Assembly (NCBI GenBank): GCA_965214965.1
Contig: OZ244030.1
Location: 186,001-250,000, forward strand
Source of the DNA: CBDATW01 sp965214965
GTDB lineage: Bacteria > Bacillota_I > Bacilli_A > CBDATW01
Length of the DNA: 64,000 nucleotides
Reading direction: 5' to 3'
The position numbers and the translations under genes were made by a program. The notes below the pieces were generated by a model, which saw only the letters and a program-made list of their open reading frames with translations, was not told the origin of the DNA and did not search any database. This document shows positions 40,125 through 50,365 of this stretch, piece by piece. Within the stretch, counting starts at the first letter, position 1. Every line of letters begins with the position of its first letter.

Positions 40125-41114
40125 ATGGCAAAAATCATATTTGATGTAATGAGTGGAGAAGCTAAAAGTATTGAAGCTATTAATGCTGGCATTGCTTTTG
40201 CCAAATCTAATCCAGAAGCAGAACTTGTAATGGTTGGGTCAAAATTAGAATTTGATAAAATTTCTAATTACCCTTCTAATATTTCATTTATTCATTCAAC
40301 AGATGTTGTAACAATGGATGATACAAACCCGTTAACATATAGAACCAAACCACACGCTTCACTTTCAATTGCTATTGCCCAATTAAAAAAAGATAAAGAT
40401 TTAGGCGGTATTGTTTCTTGTGCAAACACCGGCGTTTATATTGCAGGGTCATTTCTAACGTCAAAACCTATCACAAAAAAAGTTAGACCAGGTCTTGCAG
40501 GTATTTTATTTACAAAGACTGGTAAATTCAAAGTAGTAATGGATTTAGGTGCTGTTATTGACGCTGATGCCCCAACTCTTGAGCAACTTGCTATTATGGG
40601 TTCGATTTATCACCAAATTCTTGCTGGAAGTACTAATCCAAAAGTTTCACTTATCCAAAACGGAACTGAAGATCATAAAGGTAATGCAGTTTCTAAAGAA
40701 GCATTCAAACTGCTTTCAAAAAACACAAAAATTAACTTTATCGGAAATGAAGAACCAAAATCAATTTTTGAAGATGACTCAGATGTAATGGTAGCAGATG
40801 GTTTTGTTGGAAACGCTGTATTAAAAACATTCCAAGCATCAATGTCGCTAATTAGCTACAATCTAAAAAAATCATTTTCCAAAAATATTTTTAGAAAAAT
40901 GGCTGGTTTAGTCGCAATGCCAGTTATAAAAGAAACAAAAACAACAATTAAACTAGTGGAAAAAGCAGGAGGGGCAGTAATGCTGGGGTTAAATCATGTA
41001 GCCATTAAATCACCAGGATCAGCTGGGCAAGAAGCAATGGAAAATGCCTTAAAACTTTGTAACAAACTAATTAATGAAGATATAGTAAATAAAATCAAAA
41101 AGAAAATAGACTAA
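40125..41114 (+). CDS. plsX: Phosphate acyltransferase PlsX
   Basis: 329 aa, no TGA. PlsX interconverts acyl-ACP and acyl-phosphate. IIFDVMSGEAKSIEAINAG at the start, MDDTNPLTYRTKPHASL, CANTGVYIAGS and ADGFVGNAVLKTF are family features; the first motif is DVMSGE where the family usually has DAMGGD. I start at ATG 40125 rather than an in-frame ATG inside fakA because GGAGG lies about 10 bases before it. Its stop overlaps rnc (TAATG). Confidence 0.93.
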   Translation: MAKIIFDVMSGEAKSIEAINAGIAFAKSNPEAELVMVGSKLEFDKISNYPSNISFIHSTDVVTMDDTNPLTYRTKPHASLSIAIAQLKKDKDLGGIVSCANTGVYIAGSFLTSKPITKKVRPGLAGILFTKTGKFKVVMDLGAVIDADAPTLEQLAIMGSIYHQILAGSTNPKVSLIQNGTEDHKGNAVSKEAFKLLSKNTKINFIGNEEPKSIFEDDSDVMVADGFVGNAVLKTFQASMSLISYNLKKSFSKNIFRKMAGLVAMPVIKETKTTIKLVEKAGGAVMLGLNHVAIKSPGSAGQEAMENALKLCNKLINEDIVNKIKKKID

Positions 41115-41770
41115 TGAAAAAAATATATGAAGCATTTAATATTATTCCAAATAACAAAGAGATTTATGATGTAGCATTTACTCATAAATCATTTTGTAAT
41201 GAAAATAATGAATCTAATGAACATTATGAAAGAATCGAGTGATTAGGAGATAGTGTTTTAAACCTTGCTGTTACTAAATACATTTTCGAACAGGATCATA
41301 ATCACAGCGAAGGCATGATGACACTAATCAGAAAAAATGCTGTTGGAAACGAAAAACTTGCAGAATTTTCTTATGCACTAAACCTTGCTGAATTTTTAAG
41401 AAAAGGTAAATCAGATGATATTAATTCAGAAAAGCTTCATGCCGATTTATTTGAGTCTTTAATTGGGGCTCTTTATTTGGACAAACAACACGATGTTATT
41501 GAAGTTGTTCTTGAATCAACAGTATATCGTGTTGTTGATCAAACTATTAAAAACCCAGATCTACTTAAAAACCCAAAAACCATCTTACAAGAAAAAATTC
41601 AAATGGATTCATTAGATAATGTCCACTATGAAGTTATTCAACCAAGTTCACAAGAATTTAAATGCAAAGTCATGATTGGAGATATTGTTTTGGGCACAGG
41701 AACTGGAGCAAGCAAGCAAAAAGCAGAAGTTGCCGCTGCAAGTGATGCTTTAACTAAAAAAGCTAAATAA
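41114..41770 (+). CDS. rnc: Ribonuclease III
   Basis: 218 aa, TGA(Trp) at 41240. It cuts double-stranded RNA. The signature ERIEWLGDSVLNL is at residues 38-50, FESLIGALYLD holds the second acidic cluster, and the C-terminal double-stranded RNA-binding domain (about 150-218) ends GTGTGASKQKAEVAAASDAL. Its start overlaps the plsX stop by 1 base. Confidence 0.95.
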
Positions 41771-41825
41771 AACAAGGTGATTTATTATTTTTTACATTAC
41801 CTTAATCTAATTTATAGCCACTATA

Positions 41826-41850
41826 AGTTATGGAAATAACTAGCTTTTTT
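41826..41850 (+). terminator. Terminator between rnc and smc
   Basis: AGTTAT, loop GGAA, ATAACT, then AGCTTTTTT. A stable GNRA-like tetraloop (GGAA) closes the stem. Confidence 0.65.
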
Positions 41851-41856
41851 ATATGA

Positions 41857-41862
41857 TATAAT
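41857..41862 (+). promoter_or_regulatory. -10 box (TATAAT) of smc
   Basis: TATAAT 21 bases before the smc ATG, just after the terminator T run. A weak AGGAAA precedes the ATG. Confidence 0.6.
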
Positions 41863-41883
41863 TATATGAAATAGGAAAAATTA

Positions 41884-44811
41884 ATGAAACTACTTAAAAT
41901 TCAAGCTAAAGGATTCAAATCGTTTGCAGATTCAACATCAATTTCATTTCCAGAAAAAGTAACTTGTGTCGTTGGTCCAAACGGTTGTGGTAAATCAAAT
42001 ATTGCAGATGCTATTAAATGAGTTTTTGGTGAACAATCCGCCAAAAATCTTCGTGGCAAGAAAATGGATGATGTTATCTTTGCTGGGTCACAGAGTAGAA
42101 AAGCTACTAACTTTGCTGAAGTTTCATTACTTTTTGATAATTCAGATAGAAAAGTTAAATTAGATTTCAATCAAATAGAAATTACTAGAAGACTTTATAG
42201 AGGAGATGGCGCTAACCATTATTTCATAAACAAAGAACCCGTACGTCTTAAAGATATTCAAGAAATAACAATGGATTCATCTTTAGGTAAAGGAACACTA
42301 GGTTTGATTTCACAAGGCACTGTTTCTTCTTTTGCTGAAGCCAAAGCAGAAGATAGAAGGGTTATTTTTGATGAAGCAGCTAATGTATCAAAATACAAAA
42401 AACGTAAATTAGAATCAATTAGAAAACTTGAAAGAAGTCGATCTAATTTAGAAAGAGTTTCAGATATTATTTTTGAGCTTGAAAAACAATATAAACCACT
42501 TAAAAAACAAGTTAAAAAAGCTAGAAAATACATTGAACTAAAATCAATACTTCAAGACAAAGAAGTTACATTGATGGTGCATGATATTTTAGTATCAACA
42601 AAAATTCTTGAAAATAAATCAGCTGAAATTGCCAGTAAAAAAGAAGAATTAGAAAAATTAACAAATAATGCCACTTTAAAATCATCTCTTGCACAAAATA
42701 AAAAAGATTTGATTCATGACATTGATTTAAAAATTAACAAACTGCAATCAAACTTAATTGATCTTTCAAGTAAAGCTGATTCCTCATTAAAACTTGAAAG
42801 CATCATTGCTTACCAAAAAAATGAATTAGTTAAGTCAGAAAATAAAGCAGAAAGAATTCTGCAGTTAAAAATACTGTTACCTAACTTGGCAGCTGAAAAA
42901 AGCATCAACCAAAATAAATTACAAGAAATCTCACAAGAAATCAAAAATACTAAAACACAAATTTATGAATTTGAAAAATCAATTAATGAGATTTCTATGA
43001 TTGTGGATGAAATTAACATAGCTTTTACAAAATTAAATGTACAAAAACAGCTCACAGAAAATAATATTAAGAAAAACTCATCTCTACCATATGGTGTTGC
43101 AGCTGTATTAGAAGCAAAATCAACTTTTCCTGGAATGATTGGTGTTGCACTAGAGTTAGTTCAACCCCATAAAGGATATGAACTAGCTTTATCTGCAGCA
43201 ATGGGTAGGCAAAAAGATTCTATTATTGTTAAAACTAAAGAAGATTCAAAACAAATTATTCAATTTTTGAAAGCTAACAGGTCTGGTAGAGCAACAATAC
43301 TACCACTAGATTCAGTTAAAGAGAAATCTATTGCTCCAGAAGCTATGATTGCAGCAAGCCAAGTTGATGGATTTATTTCTAAAATGTCAGATGCTGTAAA
43401 ATTTGATATTAAAATTTCTTCAGCAGTTAAATTTATCTTAGGAAACATTTTAATTGCAGAAGATATTAATTCAGCATATGAACTTTCAGCTCTGACTCAA
43501 AAGAAATTTAGGGTTGTTACACTTGATGGTCAAGTAGTAAATGTGGGTGGTTCTGTAACAGGTGGGCATGCCCAACCAGTAAAATCAAAAGAAAATCTGA
43601 ATAAACTACTTGAAATAATAACAACAAAAATTGCAGAATCAAAAATCAAAAAACAAGATTTGGATTCTAAAAAGTATTTATTAACTTCACAACTTGAAAA
43701 AGCAAAAGAAGAACTAAACATTTTAAAATCAAAAGAAATTAAAATGCAAGAGCTTGTAGAAGCTCAATGAAGCAGAATAGTTCTTATGACTAGCGAATAT
43801 AAAGAGCTTACTGGAGACAACTTTGTATTTGAATCATCAGCAGCCCAAAACACTTTAGTTGAATATTCTCAACAAGTTAATGAAGTTAAATTTGTAAGAG
43901 AAGAAATTAAAACTCTTTCCGAGAAAAAATCTATTTTGTTAAAAGAGTGAAAAATTTTAGATGATCAAGCCAAAGACGCTGGGCATGAATTACAAGGTAT
44001 TAATAACCTAATTCATAATAATGAAGTTGTTATCTCAAGAGAAGAAGTTAAATTAGAAAATTTTACAAACAGATTACTTAGCGAATATAAATTAACATTT
44101 GATTTTGCTAAAGAAAAATTCAATGATTTCTCAGACCTAGATAAAAACAGATTAATTGTTAATGAAACAAGAGCTGAAATTGATAAATTAGGTTATGTTA
44201 ACATTGAAGCTATTGAACAATTTATTGAAATTGAAAAACGTTACCTTAACATTAAAGAACAATACAAAGAACTAACACAAGCTAAAAAATCTATGGTTGA
44301 TGTTATTGATGAAATGGATGAGAAAATAATTAAAGATTTTGATGAAACATTTAATAAAATTAATAATGAGTTCCAAAATACTTTTTCAAGACTATTTGGT
44401 GGAGGTTTTGCTTCATTAGAATACAGTGATCCTGAAAACATTCTAGAATCAGGTATTGAAGTTAAAGTAAAACCCCCAGGGAAATCAATTACTAATCTAA
44501 ACCTCTTTTCAAGTGGAGAAAAATCAATGATTACACTATCTGTTCTATTTGCAATTTTAAAGATAAATCCCATTCCTTTGGTTGTACTAGATGAGGTTGA
44601 AGCTCCTTTAGACCAAGTAAACGTTGAAAGATTTTCTGAATATCTAAAAGACTTTGCTGATAACACACAATTTATCGTAATAACACATCGTTCAGGTACT
44701 ATGCAAAAATGCGACAACATTTACGGCATTACAATGCAAGAGCAAGGTATATCTAAAGTTATTTCTATCAACCTTGCTGATGCCGAAAAACTTGCAGAAG
44801 CAAATAATTAA
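41884..44811 (+). CDS. smc: Chromosome partition protein SMC
   Basis: 975 aa, shorter than the about 1180 of Bacillus SMC. It is the ATPase of condensin. Walker A GPNGCGKSNI is at residues about 32-41; coiled coil runs about 165-390; a hinge (around LPYGVAAVLEAKSTFPGMIG, residues about 400-550) with VGGSVTGGHA; a second coiled coil about 550-800; signature FSSGEKSMITLS and Walker B VVLDEVEAPLDQ lie near the end. The coiled-coil arms are shortened. TGA(Trp) codons are read at 42019, 43768 and 43948. Confidence 0.95.
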
Positions 44812-44850
44812 TAAAAAATAGAGGCACCTGTTTTCAATTTGGTTATTTGA

Positions 44851-44856
44851 TATAAT
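44851..44856 (+). promoter_or_regulatory. -10 box (TATAAT) of the S1-domain gene
   Basis: TATAAT 19 bases before the ATG at 44875, followed by GTGGAGG as ribosome site. Confidence 0.65.
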
Positions 44857-44874
44857 ATGTAAGTGGAGGATAAT

Positions 44875-45219
44875 ATGTATAAATCCGGAGATATTATTAA
44901 AGTAAGAATAACAAACATTACACATTTTGGTTTTTTCTTTGCAGCAGATAATAATTGAAAAGGTCTTGTTCATATTTCAGAAATCAGCGATAACTATATT
45001 TATAATATTGCTGATTATTTTGAAAAAGGCCAAGAAGTAGAAGTATTAATACTTGATGTAGATGAAAAGAAAAAGCAAATAAATGGATCTTATAAACATA
45101 TTAATATAGATCAGATTGAAACTAAGAAATTTAATTCTACTAAAGACTTTGATAAGCTAAAAGATTCGCTAAAACCAGCTATTGATGATGCAATAAAAAA
45201 AATAAATAATGAGCAGTAA
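44875..45219 (+). CDS. S1-domain RNA-binding protein
   Basis: 114 aa, one TGA(Trp) at 44956. Residues 1-70 form an S1 OB fold: MYKSGDIIKVRITNITHFGFF, then KGLVHISEISDNYI, then FEKGQEVEVLILDVDEKKKQI. The C-terminal 40 residues are charged and possibly helical. Small S1 proteins like this bind ribosomes or mRNA (compare general stress protein 13 and YugI/CvfD types); which of them it matches is not clear. AGTGGAGG is a strong ribosome site. A hairpin GAGCAG/CTGCTC (45211-45229) at its end is a likely terminator. Confidence 0.85.
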
Positions 45220-45468
45220 TAAACTGCTCTTTATTTTCTAATTTTATTTATGTAACCAATATTTTCTAGATACATAGTAGTTTTAGTGATATGGATTTAT
45301 CTTGTTAGAATACAACATTAATTCGTATTAAATCATATGCAGATGACTACATTGCTTTTGAGTAAAATAAAATTAAAATAGTTAATACTATAAGTAATTG
45401 CAATAAATTTAGTATTAGAAAACAAAATACAAAAACTATATATGAAAGCAAAAAAGTTTAAAAAAATG
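45220..45468. other. Gene-free AT-rich gap before the large lipoprotein array
   Basis: About 250 bases with no gene that I can support. The stretch AGTATTAGAAAACAAA at about 45411 is shared with the 3' end of the membrane-protein gene at 47418-48329 (about 48286), followed by similar CAAAA-rich sequence, so part of the gap may be a decayed copy of that gene end. Otherwise nothing is seen. Confidence 0.4.
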
Positions 45469-45643
45469 TTGACACTTCTATATTTTAGTGTATATTATGT
45501 ATAGGCACTAGAGGCCTAAATATGTGTGGGTTAATACCCGTAAGGTGTATTGATACCAACACACTATACATGTATAGAGGAAATAAGACTCTCTAAAAAC
45601 TTATATTAAAAAATATAGAAAGGTATATAAAGATATACTTATT
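45469..45643 (+). promoter_or_regulatory. Strong promoter and three-way-junction leader of lipoprotein A
   Basis: A perfect -35 TTGACA (45469-45474) is followed 16-18 bases on by TATATTAT (45491-45498). The leader is about 140 nt and folds: P1 TGTGT (45523-45527) with ACACA (45559-45563), P2 GGGT/ACCC (45528-45539), linker GTAA, and P3 GGTGT/ATACC (45544-45557), a three-way junction. A perfect 14-base palindrome CTATACATGTATAG (45564-45577) and an AGAG/CTCT stem come next. AGAAAGG lies near the ribosome start. No known riboswitch class is recognised. Confidence 0.6.
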
Positions 45644-47326
45644 ATGAAAAAATTATTTACATCTTTCTTAGCTGCTGGAACAGTAGCTTCATTTGCATTT
45701 TGTGCTCAAAATGAAGCGAATACAGCTGCTGAAGAAACAACAACAGAAGAAACAACAACAGAAGAAACAACAACAGAAGAAACAACAACAACAGTTGTAA
45801 GAGGTGAAGTTCAAAAAGGAACATTCAAAATTGGTGTTGTTGGATCAAGTTTTGGTGCGGGAACAACAACTAGAGAACTTGCAGACGTCGTAGTTAAATA
45901 TTCACAAGATGTTAAAAACCCTGAGGCTACAGATATAGACTTTGCTGGAGATCAACATAGTAACAAACCAGGTACAGGTGAAGAGTACTTTAAATTACCA
46001 TCAGGACTATTCCTAATAACTTCATTTGAAAAATGAATAGAACTTTCAGGAGATGCCAATGGTGACGGATCAGTATCTGATCCAGAAGAAGAAACTAAAC
46101 CAATTCAACTTACTGATAAAACAAAAATGGCTTCATCTAAATTAGACACTCTATTTATTGGGGTTACAGATGAAAGAGAAAACAACTCAGATGTTTACAA
46201 ATCAGTTGTTGAGAAAAAAGAATTTGGAGAAACAAAACTATTTTTTGTTGGAGAAGAATCTAAAGCGCAAAGTGGTGCTTCATCTAAAGTATTTGCTGGA
46301 GAAAATGTTTCAACAGCTTCATTTAACGAATACGCTGCTGCGTATATAGGTGGATTCCAAGCTGCAGTGGGAGCAATCAAATTCTCAGGTTCAGAAGACG
46401 TTTACGAAGAAACATCAGTTTCATTCCTAATTGGTTCAACTTCAGAATCAGGTGACAAGAAAAAAGCATTTGCATTTAGAAGAGGTGTAGAAGCAGCAGC
46501 AGCTCATGAATCATATTCAAAATACCTAAAAGTAAAATTTGTTTCAAAAACAGAAGATTCATCAAAATCATCTAAAAAACTTTACAGAGAAATCTCTGAG
46601 TGAAAAGCAAAAGATGATTCAAAATCTAAACTATACGAATTTTCATCATCAGATACATTTTCAGATGCAGATAGAAGAGTTGTCTATATTGCTGGTGCTA
46701 CAGCTAGAGACTGATCAGGAAAAAATGCAGATGATCTATCTGCCGATGAATCTAACAAGTTCAAAGCTGGGGATGATGCAGGTCTAGTAGGAGCTCTATA
46801 CAATTATAAAGATCTACCAGCTGCTAAAGCACAAGATTCAACACTAACATCAAAAACATTTTCTAGAGGAGTTTGAGTTGTTCTGGATGAAGCTACAGCA
46901 GCAACAGCAGCGAATGACGCAGGTAGTGCAACAACAAACCTAAACGATCTAACATACATTAAATCTCAAAACCTTGGTCAAATCAACCTAGAAAGACATG
47001 AAGTTAAATTCTATGGTTCACTAGGGAAAGAAGCGTCAGGTACTTCATCATATGCTGCAGCAGCCCTAAAAGGACTATATATGGGCGGACCATCATATAT
47101 GATTGGTAAACACACAATCTTTGGCGCTAAACTTAACGTAACACATGTTAATGGTGAATGAACAACTGCAGATTCAGAAAAACTATTCCCATGAAGAATA
47201 TCATCAACAGGTTCAAAAGATTCAAATACCAAAGCAGAAGCTAGATTCAAAGATTCATTTGCACATGCAACTGAAAAAGAACTAATAGAAGAAGAACTAG
47301 TAAAAACTTCGCCATGATTAAAATAA
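45644..47326 (+). CDS. Large surface lipoprotein A (BMP-like paralogous array)
   Basis: 560 aa with eight or so TGA(Trp) codons. Lipobox MKKLFTSFLAAGTVASFAFC gives Cys20. A Thr/Glu linker contains four 15-bp repeats (EETTT, 45731-45790). Then comes GTFKIGVVGSSFGAG, a short unique module (about 90-140), and the near-invariant block shared with the other five: FFVGEESKAQSGASSKVFAG, ASFNEYAAAYIGGFQAAVGA, FLIGSTSES, KAFAFRRGVEAAAAHE. The C-terminal part has GPSYMIGKHTIFGA-type MGGPSYMIGKHTIFG and ends KTSPWLK. It is the shortest member because its unique module is short. I read the block order as BMP/PnrA-like; ligand unknown. It has its own strong promoter. Confidence 0.88.
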
Positions 47327-47339
47327 TTTAAATTATATA

Positions 47340-47364
47340 AAAAAGACTTTTTGGTCTTTTTTTT
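47340..47364 (+). terminator. Terminator of lipoprotein A
   Basis: AAAAAGAC, loop TTTTTG, GTCTTTTTTTT. A short GAC/GTC stem extended by A/T pairs. Confidence 0.7.
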
Positions 47365-47417
47365 GTTTTCTAATTCACCAATTTTATTATGCTATAATAA
47401 ATAAAAAAAGGATAAAC

Positions 47418-48329
47418 ATGAAGATAATTAAGTTTTTGTTAACAACAAACCTTCTATTTACAAACTCTGTTGTAAATAAAAAAGATGATAAACAAGTAAA
47501 TTATAATTTAGTTGCAGAACTAGATGAATCAGATCTTGAAAAAGATATATACGAACCTAAATCTACATATAGCAAAAAACTAATTCAAATAAATAAAACA
47601 AAAGTTAAAAATAATTTTGCTTTTTCTTTAACTGTAGATTCCAAAAAGATTATTGAAATGATCGAAAATGCAGCAAGCAACGCTGGAATGATAACTGGTG
47701 ATACAAAATTTGAGAAACTAAAAGAAAAAGATAATCTTTTAGTTTCATATATGCCGTGATTAAAAACTAAAATGGATGTTATTGAAAAAAACGAGGAAAG
47801 ACAAAGTGAGATGCTTGATGTAATTTCGCCTCGTGATTATCTTTCATCTGAAAAACAATCAATCACATTTTTACCTACTGCAAAACCAGAAGCTTTTAGA
47901 TTTAATTTTAATACTATGCATCCTAAATTACTTCGTTTTGTGCAAAAAGACAAGGCAACATATAGTTCTTACAAAATTCATGATGGAGATTATAGTGATT
48001 TTACCCTTGCAGAAATTTTATTAGGGGGAAATGAATCAATAACATCACAAGATTTTATAGATAAATATAATGATTTTATATCAAAACTAGATAGTGAATG
48101 AGATGAAGCAGTACCACATTCAAATTATTGAGAAATTATATACGCAAATCAAAACTCTGAAAAATTTCAACTTTCAAAAGGATACAACATTTATATTAAA
48201 AATGAAGCAATTAACCCTAAATTGCCAGGCAATCCTAATTTACTATTAATTCCAACAGCTACATTCATAATTCTCTTTTTATTATTCAGTATTAGAAAAC
48301 AAATCCAAAAGAAAGTGAACAAGGTTTAG
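47418..48329 (+). CDS. Membrane-anchored extracytoplasmic protein of the ABC module
   Basis: 303 aa with three TGA(Trp) codons (47757, 48099 and 48129). An N-terminal hydrophobic stretch (IIKFLLTTNLLFTNSVV) acts as signal or anchor and a C-terminal transmembrane segment (LLLIPTATFIILFLLFSI, about 273-290) is followed by a basic tail RKQIQKKVNKV. The middle about 240 residues would lie outside the cell. I do not recognise the domain. The ATPase gene starts 3 bases after its stop, and TATAAT (47393-47398) with AAAGGA precedes its start, so it heads a three-gene ABC operon. Confidence 0.75.
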
Positions 48330-48332
48330 AAT

Positions 48333-49271
48333 ATGAAAAATAATAATAAAGCAGCTATTGAAGTCAAAAACCTAAGTAAGAAGTTTGGTAAGTTTTATGC
48401 TGTAAAAGATGCTTCATTTAATGTATCACGTGGGAAAATCCATGGTTTTATAGGTCCTAACGGAGCTGGTAAAACTACAACCTTAAAAGCAATGATTGGA
48501 GCTTATTATAAAACACAAGGCCAAATATATGTAGATGGTTTTAAGGCAGGAACTGTTAAAGCTAAAACAAGAGCACGTTACATACCAGAAAGAGCATCTT
48601 TTCCTCCATATATGAATTGTCTAGAGTATCTGGTTTCTATGGCACAATTAGCTGGTTTAAAACAAAAAGAAGCATTTAAAACAGCTGGTCAAATTTTAAA
48701 AGATTTAAATTTATACAATTTTAGATTCAAAAAGCCTAGTTCTTTTTCATCAGGGATGAAAAAGAAAATATTAGTAGCCCAAGCTATGATTATCAAACCA
48801 ACCATCTTAATTTTAGATGAACCAGCAGCAAACTTAGATCCAACAGCAAGACAAGAATTATTCACTATGTTTAAAGAAATTGCTAAAACAGGTTGTTCCA
48901 TTTTAATTTCTTCACATATTCTGGCAGAACTGCAAGATATTATTGAAGAAGTAACATTTATTTCACAAGGCCAGATAAGATATTCAGGCAAAGTTTCAGA
49001 TTTGATCTCAGAAAATGGAGTTTTAATATCATTTGTTAATAAAGAAACAGTGGCAACCAAAGCATTTATTAAAAAACATAAGTTAATATCAACAACATCT
49101 GGTATGAAAGCCACGACAAAAACCCATACTGCTGCAACAAACATAGTTAAAGATGCTATGACAAAAAAAATACCAATTATTTCATTATCATTTATAAATC
49201 AAAATTTATCGGTAGCATATGATAAGCTTGTTTTAAAATATGAAAATAGTGTAGATGAAGGAGAAAAATAA
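48333..49271 (+). CDS. ABC transporter ATP-binding protein (ABC-2 export type)
   Basis: 312 aa. Walker A GPNGAGKTT (about 43-51), signature FSSGMKKKI, Walker B ILILDEPAANLDP and the switch His in ISSHILAEL are all present. The arrangement with about 80 extra residues after the domain fits the DrrA/CcmA-like subfamily that works with an ABC-2 permease. No TGA is used. It is cotranscribed with the extracytoplasmic protein before it and the permease after it (1-base gap). Confidence 0.93.
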   Translation: MKNNNKAAIEVKNLSKKFGKFYAVKDASFNVSRGKIHGFIGPNGAGKTTTLKAMIGAYYKTQGQIYVDGFKAGTVKAKTRARYIPERASFPPYMNCLEYLVSMAQLAGLKQKEAFKTAGQILKDLNLYNFRFKKPSSFSSGMKKKILVAQAMIIKPTILILDEPAANLDPTARQELFTMFKEIAKTGCSILISSHILAELQDIIEEVTFISQGQIRYSGKVSDLISENGVLISFVNKETVATKAFIKKHKLISTTSGMKATTKTHTAATNIVKDAMTKKIPIISLSFINQNLSVAYDKLVLKYENSVDEGEK

Positions 49272-49272
49272 T

Positions 49273-50268
49273 ATGATTATCTTTAAACAAACATTTAAAA
49301 AACTATTCTTTTCTACTGCAACTGTAGTAGTGGGAATTATTTCCTTATTTATGTCTTATTCCTTTTTATCTGGGACATCCTATACAGATTCAAACTTTAC
49401 TTACGCTATTATTCAAGAAACGATATTTTCTATTTTCTTTAATTATAATACATTGTTTATATGATTCTTTTTCCCGGTTTATATTTCAATTAACTCTGTA
49501 AAATTTATTTCAGATGAAATTCAAGACGGAACATTCCTGTTAACACTATCAAATCCTATATCTAGGGGAAGAATTCTAATTGAAAAATTTGCAGCATTAC
49601 AAATTGTTAATATGATGTTTGGATTTTCGGTGCTATCTTGAATTTGGTATATAACTTTAACTAAGTTTCCAGTAGTTGAATTATGAGATGTTATGGTCCA
49701 AACTCTACCAACAACAATATATGTAACATTTTTGGTACAATTGTTTATCACAATTTTACTAGTAATATTATCACTAAAATTTAATCCTGCAGTAATGATG
49801 GGAATTGGTATTTCAATATCATTATTTGCCCAACTTGCACCACAATTAGTGCCTAATTTAATACAAAAAAACAGAGAAGTTCAAAATCCAGGAATCAAGC
49901 TAGAACTATCTGATTATGAAGAAACTGATAAAGGACAAAAATTTTATAAAAAATATCTTAGACCGTTTATGTATGTTGACCATCTCCAACAAATTTATTG
50001 AGAATCTATCTCAGATAAATATGCTAAATATGGAATGAAAGAGCAAGCTTTAAGCAGAACACCATTATATAACCAAGAAGCATTATTTAAAAAGATTCAA
50101 ATTGATGTTAAAGATAAATTGGGGAAAACAGTAAAAGAAGATAGATATTTAGTTATTGAAACTAAACCTTGAGTAGATAATGCTAAAATTAAAATATATT
50201 ATTTTGCAGGATCAATCTTATTAATATTATTTGGCTTTATTTACTTTAAACGTAAGGATATTTTATAA
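49273..50268 (+). CDS. ABC-2-type permease
   Basis: 331 aa with several TGA(Trp) codons. About six transmembrane segments: residues 10-30, 55-75, 105-125, 140-165, 175-190, and a last one near the C-terminus (YYFAGSILLILFGFIYF). A polar stretch of about 100 residues lies between the fifth and sixth. The motif LTLSNPISRGRILIEKF is typical of ABC-2 permeases. It pairs with the ATPase at 48333. The exported substrate is unknown; a role in processing or export linked to the flanking lipoproteins is only suggested by position. Confidence 0.85.
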
Positions 50269-50269
50269 A

Positions 50270-50293
50270 AAAAAGACTATTAGTCTTTTTTTT
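50270..50293 (+). terminator. Terminator of the ABC module
   Basis: AAAAAAGACT, loop ATT, AGTCTTTTTT. A perfect stem directly after the permease stop codon. Confidence 0.8.
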
Positions 50294-50307
50294 ATAAATT
50301 TTTATGT

Positions 50308-50313
50308 TATAAT
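50308..50313 (+). promoter_or_regulatory. Extended -10 of lipoprotein B
   Basis: ATGTTATAAT contains TATAAT at 50308-50313, 53 bases before the ATG. AAAGGAG is the ribosome site. Confidence 0.6.
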
Positions 50314-50365
50314 ACAATGCAAAAACTACAAAATTAAAAAACAAATATATAAAGGAGAAAACAAA

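Noticed and set aside
41901..42170. Minus-strand frames of 80-160 codons opposite smc, guaB, tuf, pheT and other genes.
   Set aside because: They lie opposite strong conserved genes, have no ribosome sites and show no family features. They are shadows caused by codon bias.
45412..45640. A small gene in the gap before lipoprotein A.
   Set aside because: No open frame with start and ribosome site of reasonable length; the sequence holds the promoter and leader.
50231..50365. Upstream start giving lipoprotein B 45 more residues.
   Set aside because: The added part lies in the ABC permease end and terminator and would destroy the signal peptide; AAAGGAG fits the start at 50366.
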